This document shows positions 1-11,516 of a stretch of 64,000 nucleotides of DNA, one piece after another. The position numbers were made by a program, and so were the translations under genes. The notes below the pieces were generated by a model, which was not told where the DNA came from, searched no databases, and was given only the letters and a program-made list of their open reading frames with translations. The stretch spans positions 58,717,618 through 58,781,617 of the forward strand of contig CM068585.1 of NCBI GenBank assembly GCA_035048485.1, in the 5' to 3' direction. The stretch's first letter is position 1; each line of letters opens with the position of its first letter. The DNA is from Pteria penguin. Its lineage: Eukaryota > Mollusca > Bivalvia > Pterioida > Pteriidae.

Positions 1-2038
1 AATGAAAGCTTGCATCTCTATACTGACAGCGCTGGCAATGGTTGTGGTGCTATATTAGGTACAAGCTGGGTAGTTTTACCTTGGCCAGGTTTCTGGGCCT
101 CATCTGACATCATGCTAGACATTTCTTTTCTCGAGCTGGTTCCTATTTTGCTTGCCTTATGTTTATGGAGTCTTCGCTTAAGGAATAAACAAATCAGTTT
201 TCATACCGATAATATAGCCTTGGTTAGTATTATAAATACTCAAACTTCAAAATCTAAACGCATCATGATGTTGTTACGTCCCTTAGTACTAGTGTTAATG
301 GAAAACAACATAATGTTTTAAGCTGTGCACACTGCGGGTAAATTAAATTTAGCTGCTGATGCTCTTTCTCGCATGCAGATTTTACGCAGAGGAGCCACAT
401 GCCAGCAAAACTCCAACCCCTGTACCCATCTCATTTCTGAAGTTTCTTTGCAAGGTGAAATAGCAAATCTTTGGAACCAATCAATGGCACATAACACGCA
501 ACAAGCATATGCAGTTGGAATCAGAACGTTTGAATCATTTTGTACATCGAAAAATATCCCTATAAGTTATCCACCAAGTCTACAAAATATTGCCAAATTT
601 ATAGCCTTTATGTCATTGCAAGCATATTCTGCATCGACTGCGCGCTCTTAAGTGGCTGCCATAAGCTTTAAATGTAAAGCTGAATCTGTTGAAGATACCA
701 CAAAATCTTTCACTATAACTAAACTCCTTGAAAACATCAGATGATCAACGCCTTCCAATAACTTTAAACATACTTAACCAAATACTTGCAGTTTTAACTT
801 TAATATGTAAAACAAATTATGAGGCCTGTCTCTATTCATCTGCTTGCGTTCTGGCTTTTCATGCTTTCCTTAGGGTTGAGGAATTTACTACATGTACATC
901 AAAAACCTGCTCCTCTACTTTGAACTCAACTGATATACAACTATCCAAATCGTATATGGTGGTTCATATCCGTTCATCTTAAACAGACCAACAAGGTCGC
1001 GGTATTAAAATTCTTGTACGTGTCACCCAAAACTCATCTTGCCCAGTTAAATGGATAAAAGAATTTCTTGAAATCCGCCCTGTTGTTCCTGGTCCATTTT
1101 TTGTCATTTGAGTGGTTTACCGATGACTAGGAACCAGTTTGTAGCAAATTTGGCAAAAGCAGTGAAAGCTCTTGGTCTTAATAGTGATCGCTATAAATGT
1201 CATTCATTTCGTATTGGTGCAGCATCCACAGCTGCCATGCATGGTATACCTGAGGATGCAATTCAGATAGCTGGGCGCTGGAAGTCCTCAGTTTTTAAGT
1301 CCTATATCCGCATGCCATTTATCGCTTTGCTGCATGTAGCCTAATTTTAGTATTAAAAAAATTTAACATAAAATTAATTCCCCCCCAAGATTTTACAGAT
1401 ATTCCACACAAATGGATTTTCGGCTCTTCAATCATCAAGTACGCCTTTGGATACTTGAGACAAAATGCACTTGACATCAATCTTGGATTAAAAGTAAACG
1501 TGTGATGGCAGGCTTATAAGAGGCCAGACTCTTGTCACAGCCAAAAGTCGGCTACAACACTTGATTAAATTTGGATACACGCCTGACTGCATTATTGTTC
1601 ATTGTGGTGCAAACGATTTAGGTAATACCTCCATCAGGAAACTAAGAAGAATTATTACATACTTGCATGAATATTAAAAATAAATATAGTGCATATATAC
1701 CTTTTAATTTTGTGCACCAGATGCGCATTTCGACAACTTATGTCTCTTCAGTGATGCTCGTGGCCGAACGGATGGAAATTATTTGGTCTTGTACTTTACC
1801 ACTCCTAAAATGGCGTTACGCTGAACCTTCTATATATGTACCCTGTTATGGAAAAAACTAGGCAAAGATTAAAAAGACACGCCATATCAACTTTCTCAGG
1901 TTTTGTGATAAAGCACCCACAAATCACAACCATTGCTGATGAACTTTTAGCTCTGATGGCGTTCATTTAACCATTAAAGGTATCACCATTTTTCTGACAA
2001 ATATTCAAAAGTGTTTGGAGTCTGTTTTTGCCACCTGA
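1..2038 (+). pseudogene. Decayed DIRS/Ngaro-type tyrosine-recombinase retrotransposon (RNase H, YR, SGNH hydrolase); 5' part outside window
   Basis: Three domains of one retroelement lie in order. RNase H (10 to about 375) keeps its acidic residues in YTDSAG, FLELVP, FHTDN and AADALSR. A tyrosine recombinase follows (about 460-1340): N-terminal SAM-like helices, then FHAFLRVEEFT (first Arg), CHSFRIGAAS (HxxR) and IAGRW...KSYIRM (catalytic Tyr). An SGNH/GDSL-type hydrolase (about 1413-2038) shows IFGSSIIKY (block I), IVHCGANDLG (block III) and SDGVHLT (block V). RNase H followed by YR is diagnostic of DIRS-like elements, and an extra SGNH ORF is known from Ngaro elements. The copy is dead: in-frame stops end the open stretches near 321, 651 and 982, and frameshifts lie between blocks near 660-728, 1000-1108 and 1490-1560. 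The reverse transcriptase would lie left of the window. Assignment to Ngaro rather than DIRS proper is inference. Confidence 0.88.
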
Positions 2039-3534
2039 AGTAAGTCATACCCTTGCCTAATCGCACCAGCCCCTCCCCCGAGTCTGTGTACATAATGTGT
2101 AGATAAAGCCGCGGTGGTACCTTCCTTCTTACCGTAACTCTAGAACACGCTGGATGGTTTCACCAATTTCTTGAGGTGGCGTTATCATAGATCATGTGGC
2201 CATAAACCAATCAACATGTTCTAAATATAGACTTTTTAATAGTACATTGTAGTATGGATGGTTCAGTAGGCTAGGAAATTACACCAGCTATGCTGTCCAT
2301 CTCATGCTCAATTTTGACTTCATTTACTATGGAACTGTTAATGTTAATGGATATGATAATGTTAGTATGGTATATGTCTACCGTCTATGTGGTTGTCCTT
2401 GACAATTGGCATCCACTTAATGCATAAGGTTGTATATACAATTATGGATAATGATCACAAATTGTTTGTTTACATATTGATTTGCATGAATAATGTGTCT
2501 ATTCAATTTGTAATGTTTTGTACTGTTTCTTCATAATCATATTGTTTGTATTTAAAATCCACCGCGGCCATTATTTTGCCAATACAAATTTGAACTTAAT
2601 AAATCCTATCATGTTTTATTGCCTAATGTATTCAGTCGAGGATTCAGGTTTGCCTGCGTAGGTTAAGTATTCAAGGTCCACGATAATTTTGTATATGCAC
2701 CCTCTATATTTCCTTGCATTTGTAAAGTAACATCGATTTATATACTATATGACCTGGAAGGAATTCTATAATACCCTGCAGGCACAGATTGCCAAAGGGG
2801 TTAAAACTGATGTTTTATATACGGCCTTGCCTAATATTAAAGATACTTGAAAATCGTTGTGTAAATATTTCCTTTGAAAAGCAAAATGCAAGGTCATTTC
2901 TTGGCCATTGGTATGCACAAGATCCAAACTCAAATACCAAATAGATTCAACCGTTAGACAGACGTTAAACCAAAATAAAAAAAAGAAAACAAAACAAAAA
3001 ACAAAACTCCAAACAAACCAAACAAGACAAAAATAAAAAGCAAAACAACAACAAACAAAAAGTTGGAAATAACTACATTTCTGAATTTTAGTATCCAAAG
3101 TTTTGGAGGTTCACTTGAGGATTCCGAGTAATATGTAAATATTAACAACATTCTAAGACAAATTCATTAAACATAGTATGAATATGAGGCAAAAAATCAT
3201 GCTTGACAAACATAGTCGACAACGGGTAGTTACTACAACTAAATTTCTGCTAATGAAACGTATCTATAGTTGGAAAGAGTGCTGGTTCATGATGGTTTCA
3301 ATCGACAACTTTTCAGTTATACTGAAACATGATCAGGAATGAATTAATCAACTTCCAAAGCATAAAATTCTATTCCGGGAATCATAATTATCAGCGCTTT
3401 AATGATAAACAACTACATCATGCTTTCCTCTTACATGTAGGTATTGCAGGATTAAATCTTCTCAGTGCTTACTCAGTGTAAACTACCAAAGTAGTTAAAT
3501 CTAACTATGTACCAGAAAAGACACTTTAAAATCA
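2039..3534. other. Intergenic, possible 3' tail of the retroelement then AT-rich sequence
   Basis: No coding exon is supported. 2039-2640 may still be retroelement 3' sequence: a 10-bp inverted pair GCCGCGGTGG (2108) and CCACCGCGGC (2559) frames it, and an AATAAA-like stretch lies near 2595. The open frames in the A/C-rich tract at 2940-3060 are low complexity. Confidence 0.4.
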
Positions 3535-3705
3535 GAGGTAAGACCATGTGACCAGTATGTTTAAGACGATGTGACGAGTATGTGTAGACGATATGACCGG
3601 TAAGTGTAAGACGATATGACCAGTATGTGTAAAACGATGTGACCAGTATGTGTAAGACGATGTGACCAGCATGTGTAAGACGATGTGACCAGTATGTGTA
3701 AGCAT
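3535..3705. repeat. Minisatellite, ~23-bp unit, about 7 copies
   Basis: Tandem copies of a unit like GATGTGACCAGTATGTGTAA with point changes and 1-2 base length differences. Confidence 0.85.
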
Positions 3706-4003
3706 CTCATGTTTGTCCAGCCGCATCTGTCAAAAATAACTTAATCCCTTCAAATTTAATCCTCAAAACAGGCTTTTATCTGAAAATGATTTAACCTTCG
3801 AGGTAACCACTGTATAAAGCCTGTTTAACTGCATTATCACAGTTGTGTTTCTATGTGTCGGCAGAAGTATAAAAACACGTTACATGAAAAATTGTCCACG
3901 CCCATCGTTCATTATCAATGCGCCAAATTCAAAATGTTCAGGATTCTTTTTTCATCAAAATTTCATCAAACTTATGGTTCCTTTTAACAAAGAATTAAAT
4001 TAT

Positions 4004-4125
4004 AAGGAATGATATTAATATTTAATTTTGAATGGAGGTATAGAAGTAAAACCGATTTACAAACTTTGTAAATAAGTTTCACTTCTATACCTCTATCGAA
4101 AAATAAACTATCAATTTCATTCCTT
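4004..4125. mobile_element. Foldback MITE, ~122 bp
   Basis: AAGGAATGATATTAAT at the left pairs with the complement of ATCAATTTCATTCCTT at the right. The inner stem GAGGTATAGAAGT/ACTTCTATACCTC is perfect. Arms of about 45 bp surround a loop of about 30 bp. No coding capacity. Confidence 0.7.
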
Positions 4126-5511
4126 AGAGAATTTTATATGCAGGCATCATTATGAAATACAATAAATCTCGGCTGATTAAAACAAATTATGTTAATATTC
4201 AATGTTTTAAACGAAGATATTGACTTTTGTATTCCACAATGAATGTATGAGAGATGTACGAAGTAAATCCTTTAAATTTATATACATGTAGTTTCATTTC
4301 GGAGAATGCCATATAAGGAAATCACTGGCTCCGAATGGTGTACATATTTTGTCACTTGCAGCAAGGGATATAACCATTAGTTTAATAATTTTGGACAATA
4401 CTCGTTCTACTATGGTTCAGGAAACAAACAACATTTCATGTAAAGATGAAGAAAATGGCAGCATGTTCCATGAAAACTCTTTCAACCAATCAGACACGTG
4501 AACACACCTGTCCGAGTATTGTAAACGTTCCTTATGTTGGTTATCACTTAGTCACATATTTATTTTTACGTGTGCGTGAGTGCCATAAGTTGATATTTAC
4601 ACTGTGAATGAAATAATGTACCTAGCTATTACACGTAAATAATCGCGTATCGGTACATGTGTGGGAGAGCTGTTGATTGAGAACTTCAAAATCATATGAA
4701 TGTGAGGAAAGCTCACAGGTCATTTATTAATGAAAATTCTAAACTGCAGCATAAAAAATATCAAGAATGAACGTTATGCTATGATATACTGGGTAGCCGT
4801 CAAATACAAAATGTAAGCTTTTATTGAATGTTGCTATCTGGTTTTCCTCTGTTGACATGTTTGTCTCAATAAATGACGAAAGCTGATGTTAAATGTTCTC
4901 TTTCAATGATTTTCGAATCCTTAATTCTGCATTTGTTTTATTCAAGATTTGGTCTTGCAGCGCCCATAATTTACTTTGCAGCCGAGTCAGCTCTTGCATT
5001 CATTCTAACATACATGTACTGGCAAAACCACCGCCATTTTAAAATATTAAAATTCAATACTTGATAGGCAACACAAAACAAAAACCAGACCAATCGCACT
5101 CAGGTGACCAAGAACTGGGCTAGAATATTAATTTCACAAGTCAAACCATGTGTAAGGCACTCATAAGTGCTCCACATGGCACGATCGACTCCTATGACCT
5201 CATTCTGATCTTTGATGTCATGAAATTTGTCTCAGATAGACAACAGAAAACCCTTTAAGATTAGCTTAGTGATGTATTGCTTTCATGACAATAACAAATA
5301 TATAAATCTCTTCAATCTAATTACAATCAGACCTCTAATTCGCTTCCGTTTATTGATGAGTCTCGATATTCAGAAACGCAAACGAAATATGGATTTGGTT
5401 TAAAACAGATTGGAATCTCTTTACATCAATGGATCAAGAGAAGGGGGAGTACAAGGGTCGCAGCTTCTCATATCAATGGGAATTTTACCATAAAAGTATA
5501 ATTTCTCTTTT
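4126..5511. other. Intergenic, nothing recognised
   Basis: AT-rich single-copy-looking DNA. The 63-codon open frame at 4873-5064 has no family resemblance, upstream exon or splice context that would support it. Confidence 0.5.
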
Positions 5512-5826
5512 TTTAAGGTTCCACTTTCAATTTCACCATCAAAGGGAAAGCAAGACCCTATTTTTTTAAGGTTCCACTTTCAATTTCACCACCAAAGGGA
5601 CAGCAAGACCCTATTTTTTTTAAGGTTCCACTTTCAATTTCACCATCAAAGGGAAAGCAAGACCCTATTTTTTCAAGGTTCCACTTTCAATTTCACCATC
5701 AAAGGGAAATCAAGACCCTATTTTTTTAAGGTTCCACTTTCAACTTCACCACCAAAGGGAAAGCAAGACCCTATTTTTTTTAAGGTTCCACTTTCAATTT
5801 CACCACCAAAGGGAAAGCAAGACTTT
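5512..5826. repeat. Minisatellite, ~53-bp unit, about 6 copies
   Basis: Unit contains AAGGTTCCACTTTCAATTTC, a CACCATCAAAGGGAAAGC part and GACCCTA followed by a T-run of 5-9. Copies differ mostly in T-run length and an ATC/ACC change. Confidence 0.92.
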
Positions 5827-6189
5827 TTTAAATCACAGGATCAATGCATGCTTGACATACACCTTGAAAAAGACAAAAGTATGGATCACATGACCAAACG
5901 GTCACTATCCTTGCCTTCCCTTTCGTCATCTACATAGTACTATGTTTAGATATTAGGCCAACCAATATATCATTTAAATTTCATATACTTTAATGTAATT
6001 TTTAAAACTACCAGTAACATCAACAAATTGTTATTTGGACACTTGTACTGCTACAACTCTCTTAATTTGTTAAACTGCTAACTTATTCTTTTGAATTTCT
6101 TCCATGCCACTGTTATATTAATACTGTCCACTTTATAATCACTTAAATATGATGTGTGGGTTGAATGAGCTTTCTCGCATTAGCAACTT

Positions 6190-6700
6190 TCAAGCATCTT
6201 ATATCGTCAATATTCCATCCTTAGACTCTGTTATGACTGCATAATATTCTAGCTTCTTGTATTGTGAACATTCCCAATGTAGAATCAGTTATGACTGCAT
6301 AATATTATAGCTTCTTGTATTGTGAATATTCCCAATGTAGAATCAGTTATGACTGCATAATGTTCTAGCTTCTTGTATTGTAAACATTCCCAATGTAGAA
6401 TCAGTTATGACTGCATAATATTATAGCTTCTTGTATTGTGAATATTCCCAATGTAGAATCAGTTATGACTGCATAATGTTCTAATTTCTTGTATTGTAAA
6501 CATTCCCAATGTAGAATCAGTTATGACTGCATAATATTCTAGCTTCTTGTATGGTGAATGTTCCTAATGTAGAATTTGTGATTGCATGACATTCTAGCTT
6601 CCTGTATCATCAATATTCACTCTATAGAATCTACTATGATTGCATCTAATTGTATTGTCAATATTCCCTCTATAGAATCTGTTATAATGTGATGCTATTC
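6190..6700. repeat. Minisatellite, ~58-bp unit, about 8 copies
   Basis: Unit contains CTAGCTTCTTGTATTGTGAA, CATTCCCAATGTAGAATC and AGTTATGACTGCATAATAT. The central copies are nearly identical and the outer ones are diverged, as expected from unequal exchange in the middle of an array. Confidence 0.9.
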
Positions 6701-6756
6701 GTGATATCATACTATTCATGATGTCATACTATTCATGATGTCATACCATTCATGCT
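6698..6756. repeat. Short tandem repeat, 18-bp unit, about 3 copies
   Basis: Repeats of ACTATTCATGATGTCAT follow directly on the 58-bp array. Confidence 0.75.
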
Positions 6757-7056
6757 TCTTGTTTCATCAGTATTGTGTTGTTCTCCAATCATCTCAATAA
6801 TTTCCGTAGTGTTTCAACCTAAAAATATAATATTACCATAGTTCAAACACACAGACGAATCAGATTTCAAAACTCCTTTCTGATGGTGGACTCAAGCTCC
6901 GAGTATAAGGAACATTGACCCAGCATGCCACAGTTAACCACTCCAGTAAGTACCAGAGAGATTTGTGAGCAGATATGCAACTGAGATTACTGTTGATGAA
7001 CATCAAACTTAGTATTATATATGTACCGGTATTTTGTTATCAGGAAAATACACTCA

Positions 7057-10000
7057 AGCCATAATGTGATCTACCCCAGCCATCATCCAATCACACCAAA
7101 GCCATCATGTCATCTACCCTAGCCATCATGTGATCTACCTAAGCCATCATGTGATCTACCCAAGCCATAATGTGGTCTACCTGAGCCATCATGTGATCTA
7201 CCCGGGCCATAATGTGATCTACCCTAGCCATCATGTGATCTACCCAAGCCATAATGTGATCTATCCAAGCCATCATGTGATCTACCCAAGCCATAATGTG
7301 ATCTATCCAAGCCATCATGTGATCTACCCTAGCCATAATGTGATCTATCCAAGCCATCATGTGATCTACCCAAGCCATAATGTGATCTATCCAAGCCATA
7401 ATGTGATCTACCCTAGCCATCATGTGATCTATCCAAGCCATCATGTGATCTACCTAAGCCATCATGTGATCTACCCTAGCCATAATGTGATCTACCCTAG
7501 CCATCATGTGATCTATCCAAGCCATCATGTGATCTACCCAAGCCATAATGTGATCTATCCAAGCCATAATGTGATCTACCCAAGCCATAATGTGATCTAC
7601 CCAAGCCATCATGTGATCTACCCTAGCCATAATGTGATCTACCCTAGCCATCATGTGATCTATCCAAGCCATAATGTGATCTACCCTAGCCATAATGTGA
7701 TCTACCCAAGCCATCATGTGATCTACCCAAGCCATAATGTGATCTACCCAAGCCATCATGTGATCTACCCAAGCCATAATATGATCTATCCAAGCCATCA
7801 TGTGATCTACCCAAGCCATCATGTGATCTACCCAAGCCATCATGTGATCTACCCAAGCCATCATGTGATCTACCCAAGCCATCATGTGATCTATCCAAGC
7901 CATAATGTGATCTATCCAAGCCATAATGTGATCTATCCAAGCCATAATGTGATCTATCCAAGCCATAATGTGATCTATCCAAGCCATCATGTGATCTACC
8001 CTAGCCATCATGTGATCTATCCAAGCCATAATATGGTCTATCCAAGCCATAATGTGATCTATCCAAGCCATAATGTGATCTACCCAAGCCATAATGTGAT
8101 CTATCCAAGCCATAATGTGATCTATCCAAGCCATCATGTGATCTACCCTAGCCATCATGTGATCTACCCAAGCCATAATGTGATCTACCCAAGCCATCAT
8201 GTGATCTACCCAAGCCATAATGTGATCTACCCAAGCCATCATGTGATCTATCCAAGCCATAATGTGATCTATCCAAGCCATAATGTGATCTACCCAAGCC
8301 ATAATGTGATCTACCCTAGCCATAATGTGATCTACCCTAGCCATCATGTGATCTATCCAAGCCATAATATGATCTACCCAAGCCATCATGTGATCTATTC
8401 AAGCCATAATGTGATCTACCCTAGCCATCATGTGATCTACCCTAGCCATCATGTGATCTACCCTAGCCATAATGTGATCTATTCAAGCCATAATGTGATC
8501 TACCCTAGCCATAATGAGATTCAAGTTATCGTTCTGATATACCCTAGCCATCATGTGATCTACCCTAGCCATCATGTCATCTACCCAAGCCATAATGTGA
8601 TCTACCCAAGCCATCATGTGATCTACCCTAGCCATCATGTCATCTACCCAAGCCATAATGTGATCTACCCCAGCCATCATGTGATCTACCCTAGCCATAA
8701 TGATATTCAAGTTATCATGTTATCTACCCTAGCCATAATGTGATCTACCCTAGCCATCATGTGATCTACCCAAGCCATATTGTGATCTATCCAAGCCATC
8801 ATGTGATCTACCCTAGCCATCATGTGATCTACCCTAGCCATCATGTGATCTACCCTAGCCATAATGATATTCAAGTTATCATGTGATCTACCCTAGCCAT
8901 AATGTGATCTACCCTAGCCATCATGTCATCTACCCTAGCCATCATGTGATCTACCCAAGCCATCATGTGATCTACCCCCGCCATCATGTGATCTACCCAA
9001 GCCATAATGTGGTCTACCCAAGCCATCATGTGATCTACCATAGCCATAATGTGATCTACCCTAGCCATAATGTGATCTACCCAAGCCATAATGTGGTCTA
9101 CCCAAGCCATCATGTGATCTATCCAAGCCATAATGTGGTCTACCCAAGCCATCATGTGATCTACCCTAGCCATAATATGATCTATCCAAGCCATCATGTG
9201 ATCTACCCAAGCCATCATGTGATCTACCCTAGCCATCATGTGATCTACCCTAGCCATCATGTGATCTACCCAAGCCATCATGTGATCTACCCTAGCCATA
9301 ATGTGATCTACCCAAGCCATAATGTGATCTACTCAAGCCATCATGTGATCTACCCAAGCCATCATGTGATATATCCAAGCCATAATGTGGTCTACCCAAG
9401 CCATCATGTGATCTACCATAGCCATCATGTGATCTACCCAAGCCATCATGTGATCTACCCAAGCCATCATGTGATCTACCCTAGCCATAATGTGATCTAC
9501 CCTAGCCATCATGTGATCTACCCAAGCCATCATGTGATCTACCCAAGCCATCATGTGATCTACCATAGCCATAATGTGATCTACCATAGCCATAATGTGA
9601 TCTATCCAAGCCATAATGTGATCTACTCAAGCCATAATGTGATCTACCCAAGCCATCATGTGATATATCCAAGCCATAATGTGATCTACCCTAGCCATAA
9701 TGTGATCTACCCAAGCCATAATGTGATCTTACCAAGCCATCATGTGATCTACCCAAGCCATCATGTGATCTACCCTAGCCATCATGTGATCTACCCTAGC
9801 CATCATGTGATCTACCCAAGCCATATTGTGATCTATCCAAGCCATAATGTGATCTATCCAAGCCATAATGTGATCTATCCAAGCCATCATGTGGTCTACC
9901 CAAGCCATCATGTGATCTACCCTAGCCATAATGTGATCTACCCTAGCCATCATGTGATCTACCCAAGCCATCATGTGATCTACCAAAGCCATAATGTGAT

Positions 10001-10966
10001 CTACCCAAGCCATAATGTGATCTACCCAAGCCATAATGTGATCTACCCTAGCCATCATGTGATCTACCCAAGCCATAATATGATCTATCCAAGCCATAAT
10101 GTGATCTATCCAAGCCATCATGTGGTCTACCCAAGCCATCATGTGATCTACCCAAGCCATCATGTGATCTACCCTAGCCATCATGTGATCTACCCTAGCC
10201 ATCATGTGATCTACCCTAGCCATCATGTGATCTACCCAAGCCATAATGTGATCTATCCAAGCCATAATGTGATCTATCCAAGCCATAATGTGATCTACCC
10301 AAGCCATCATGTGATCTACCCAAGCCATCATGTGATCTACCCTAGCCATCATGTGATCTACCCAAGCCATAATGTGATCTATCCAAGCCATAATGTGATC
10401 TATCCAAGCCATAATGTGATCTACCCTAGCCATCATGTGATCTACCCAAGCCATCATGTGATCTACCCAAGCCATCATGTGATCTATTCAAGCCATAATG
10501 TGATCTACCCTAGCCATAATGTGATCTACCCAAGCCATCATGTGATCTATTCAAGCCATAATGTGATCTATCAAAGCCATAATGTGGTCTACCCAAGCCA
10601 TAATGTGATCTATTCAAGCCATAATGTGATCTATCAAAGCCATAATGTGGTCTACCCAAGCCATAATGTGATCTACCCAAGCCATCATGTGATCTACCCA
10701 AGCCATAATGTGATCTATCCAAGCCATAATGTGATCTACCCAAGCCATCATGTGATCTACCCTAGCCATAATGTGATCTACCCTAGCCATAATGTGATCT
10801 ACCCAAGCCATCATGTGATCTACCCTAGCCATAATGTGATCTACCCAAGCCATAATGTGATCTATCCAAGCCATAATATGATCTATCCAAGCCGTATTGT
10901 GATCTACCCTAGCCATCATGTGATCTACCCAAGCCATCATGTGATCTACCCAAGCCATCATGTGAT
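7057..10966. repeat. Large satellite-like array of a 21-bp unit, about 186 copies
   Basis: The unit is close to AGCCATCATGTGATCTACCC plus A. Two main variants alternate without simple order (GCCATCATG and GCCATAATG), combined with CCCA/CCCT/TCCA changes at the unit end. Because 21 is a multiple of three and few units contain stops, long open frames occur on both strands: 537 and 719 codons on plus with period IYPSHHV, and up to 311 codons on minus with period MMAWVDH. Near 8511, 8697 and 8861 units are replaced by a longer variant containing ATTCAAGTTATC, which breaks the frames. There is no signal peptide, splice context or non-repeat coding flank, so coding is not supported. Confidence 0.97.
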
Positions 10967-11369
10967 GCTGACTGTAATTCTGCATCTAATTCCAAAACTC
11001 AGGGCCTATTCATATTTTACACAAGTACTGAACACGAAATGAGAATAAATTATTGTGAAAATCTTCTAAGAATTGTTTTTGCCTGACTTATTCTGAAACA
11101 TTCATATATGTATCATACCAAATCTTATAGATTGTTATAAAGAGAGAGATTGCAGCATCATTTGAGCTACTCTTGTATCACGTCCGAATCATATCCTCTG
11201 TAATGGAGTATACCATTACACTCCCAGAAGACACGAAATACGATAAACAGACAAAATGATCACTATCAGCTGCCTGTCTGTTGTGTAAATCATATGCATT
11301 CATCATACCCAAGATATATAAAGGATGCTTTAAGATCATTAATTGGTAAAAAGGCATGTTGTTTATCAG
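10967..11369. other. 3' flank of UTP18
   Basis: Likely 3' UTR and terminator region of UTP18 read on minus. No clean AATAAA was found on minus close to the stop. Confidence 0.4.
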
Positions 11370-11516
11370 TTACCTGTATAATAGGGCATGTCCTTTGTGT
11401 GTTCCAACGCTAAAATAGCCACTGTTGACAGAGAAATCCAAACACTGAGGGATTCTGAGGTTCTCATCTGCTCTCTCCGGAAAGTTAGAAAACACCGTAA
11501 GAGAAGGCACATGGAC
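11370..11516 (-). CDS. UTP18: UTP18 exon 11 (last coding exon)
   Basis: Residues 413-460, starting VHVPSLTVFSNFP and ending GHALLYR followed by TAA at 11372-11370. The acceptor is GGTTTTAG just above 11516. Animal homologues usually continue a few residues after ALxYR (LHHYSDF in human). Here AGG-TAA overlaps a possible donor (CAG/GTAACT), so a further tiny exon is possible. Confidence 0.9.
   Translation of the reverse strand, partial: VHVPSLTVFSNFPERADENLRIPQCLDFSVNSGYFSVGTHKGHALLYR

Noticed and set aside
2766..3151. Hydrophobic minus frames as a membrane protein
   Set aside because: They come from an A/C-rich low-complexity tract read as Phe/Val/Cys.
7057..10966. CRISPR array
   Set aside because: Units are contiguous with no unique spacers, and the DNA is animal.
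7130..11042. Two long open frames (537 and 719 codons) read as a repetitive structural protein
   Set aside because: The same DNA is open in several frames on both strands because the 21-bp unit lacks stops. There is no signal peptide, non-repeat coding flank or splice context, and variant units break the frame.
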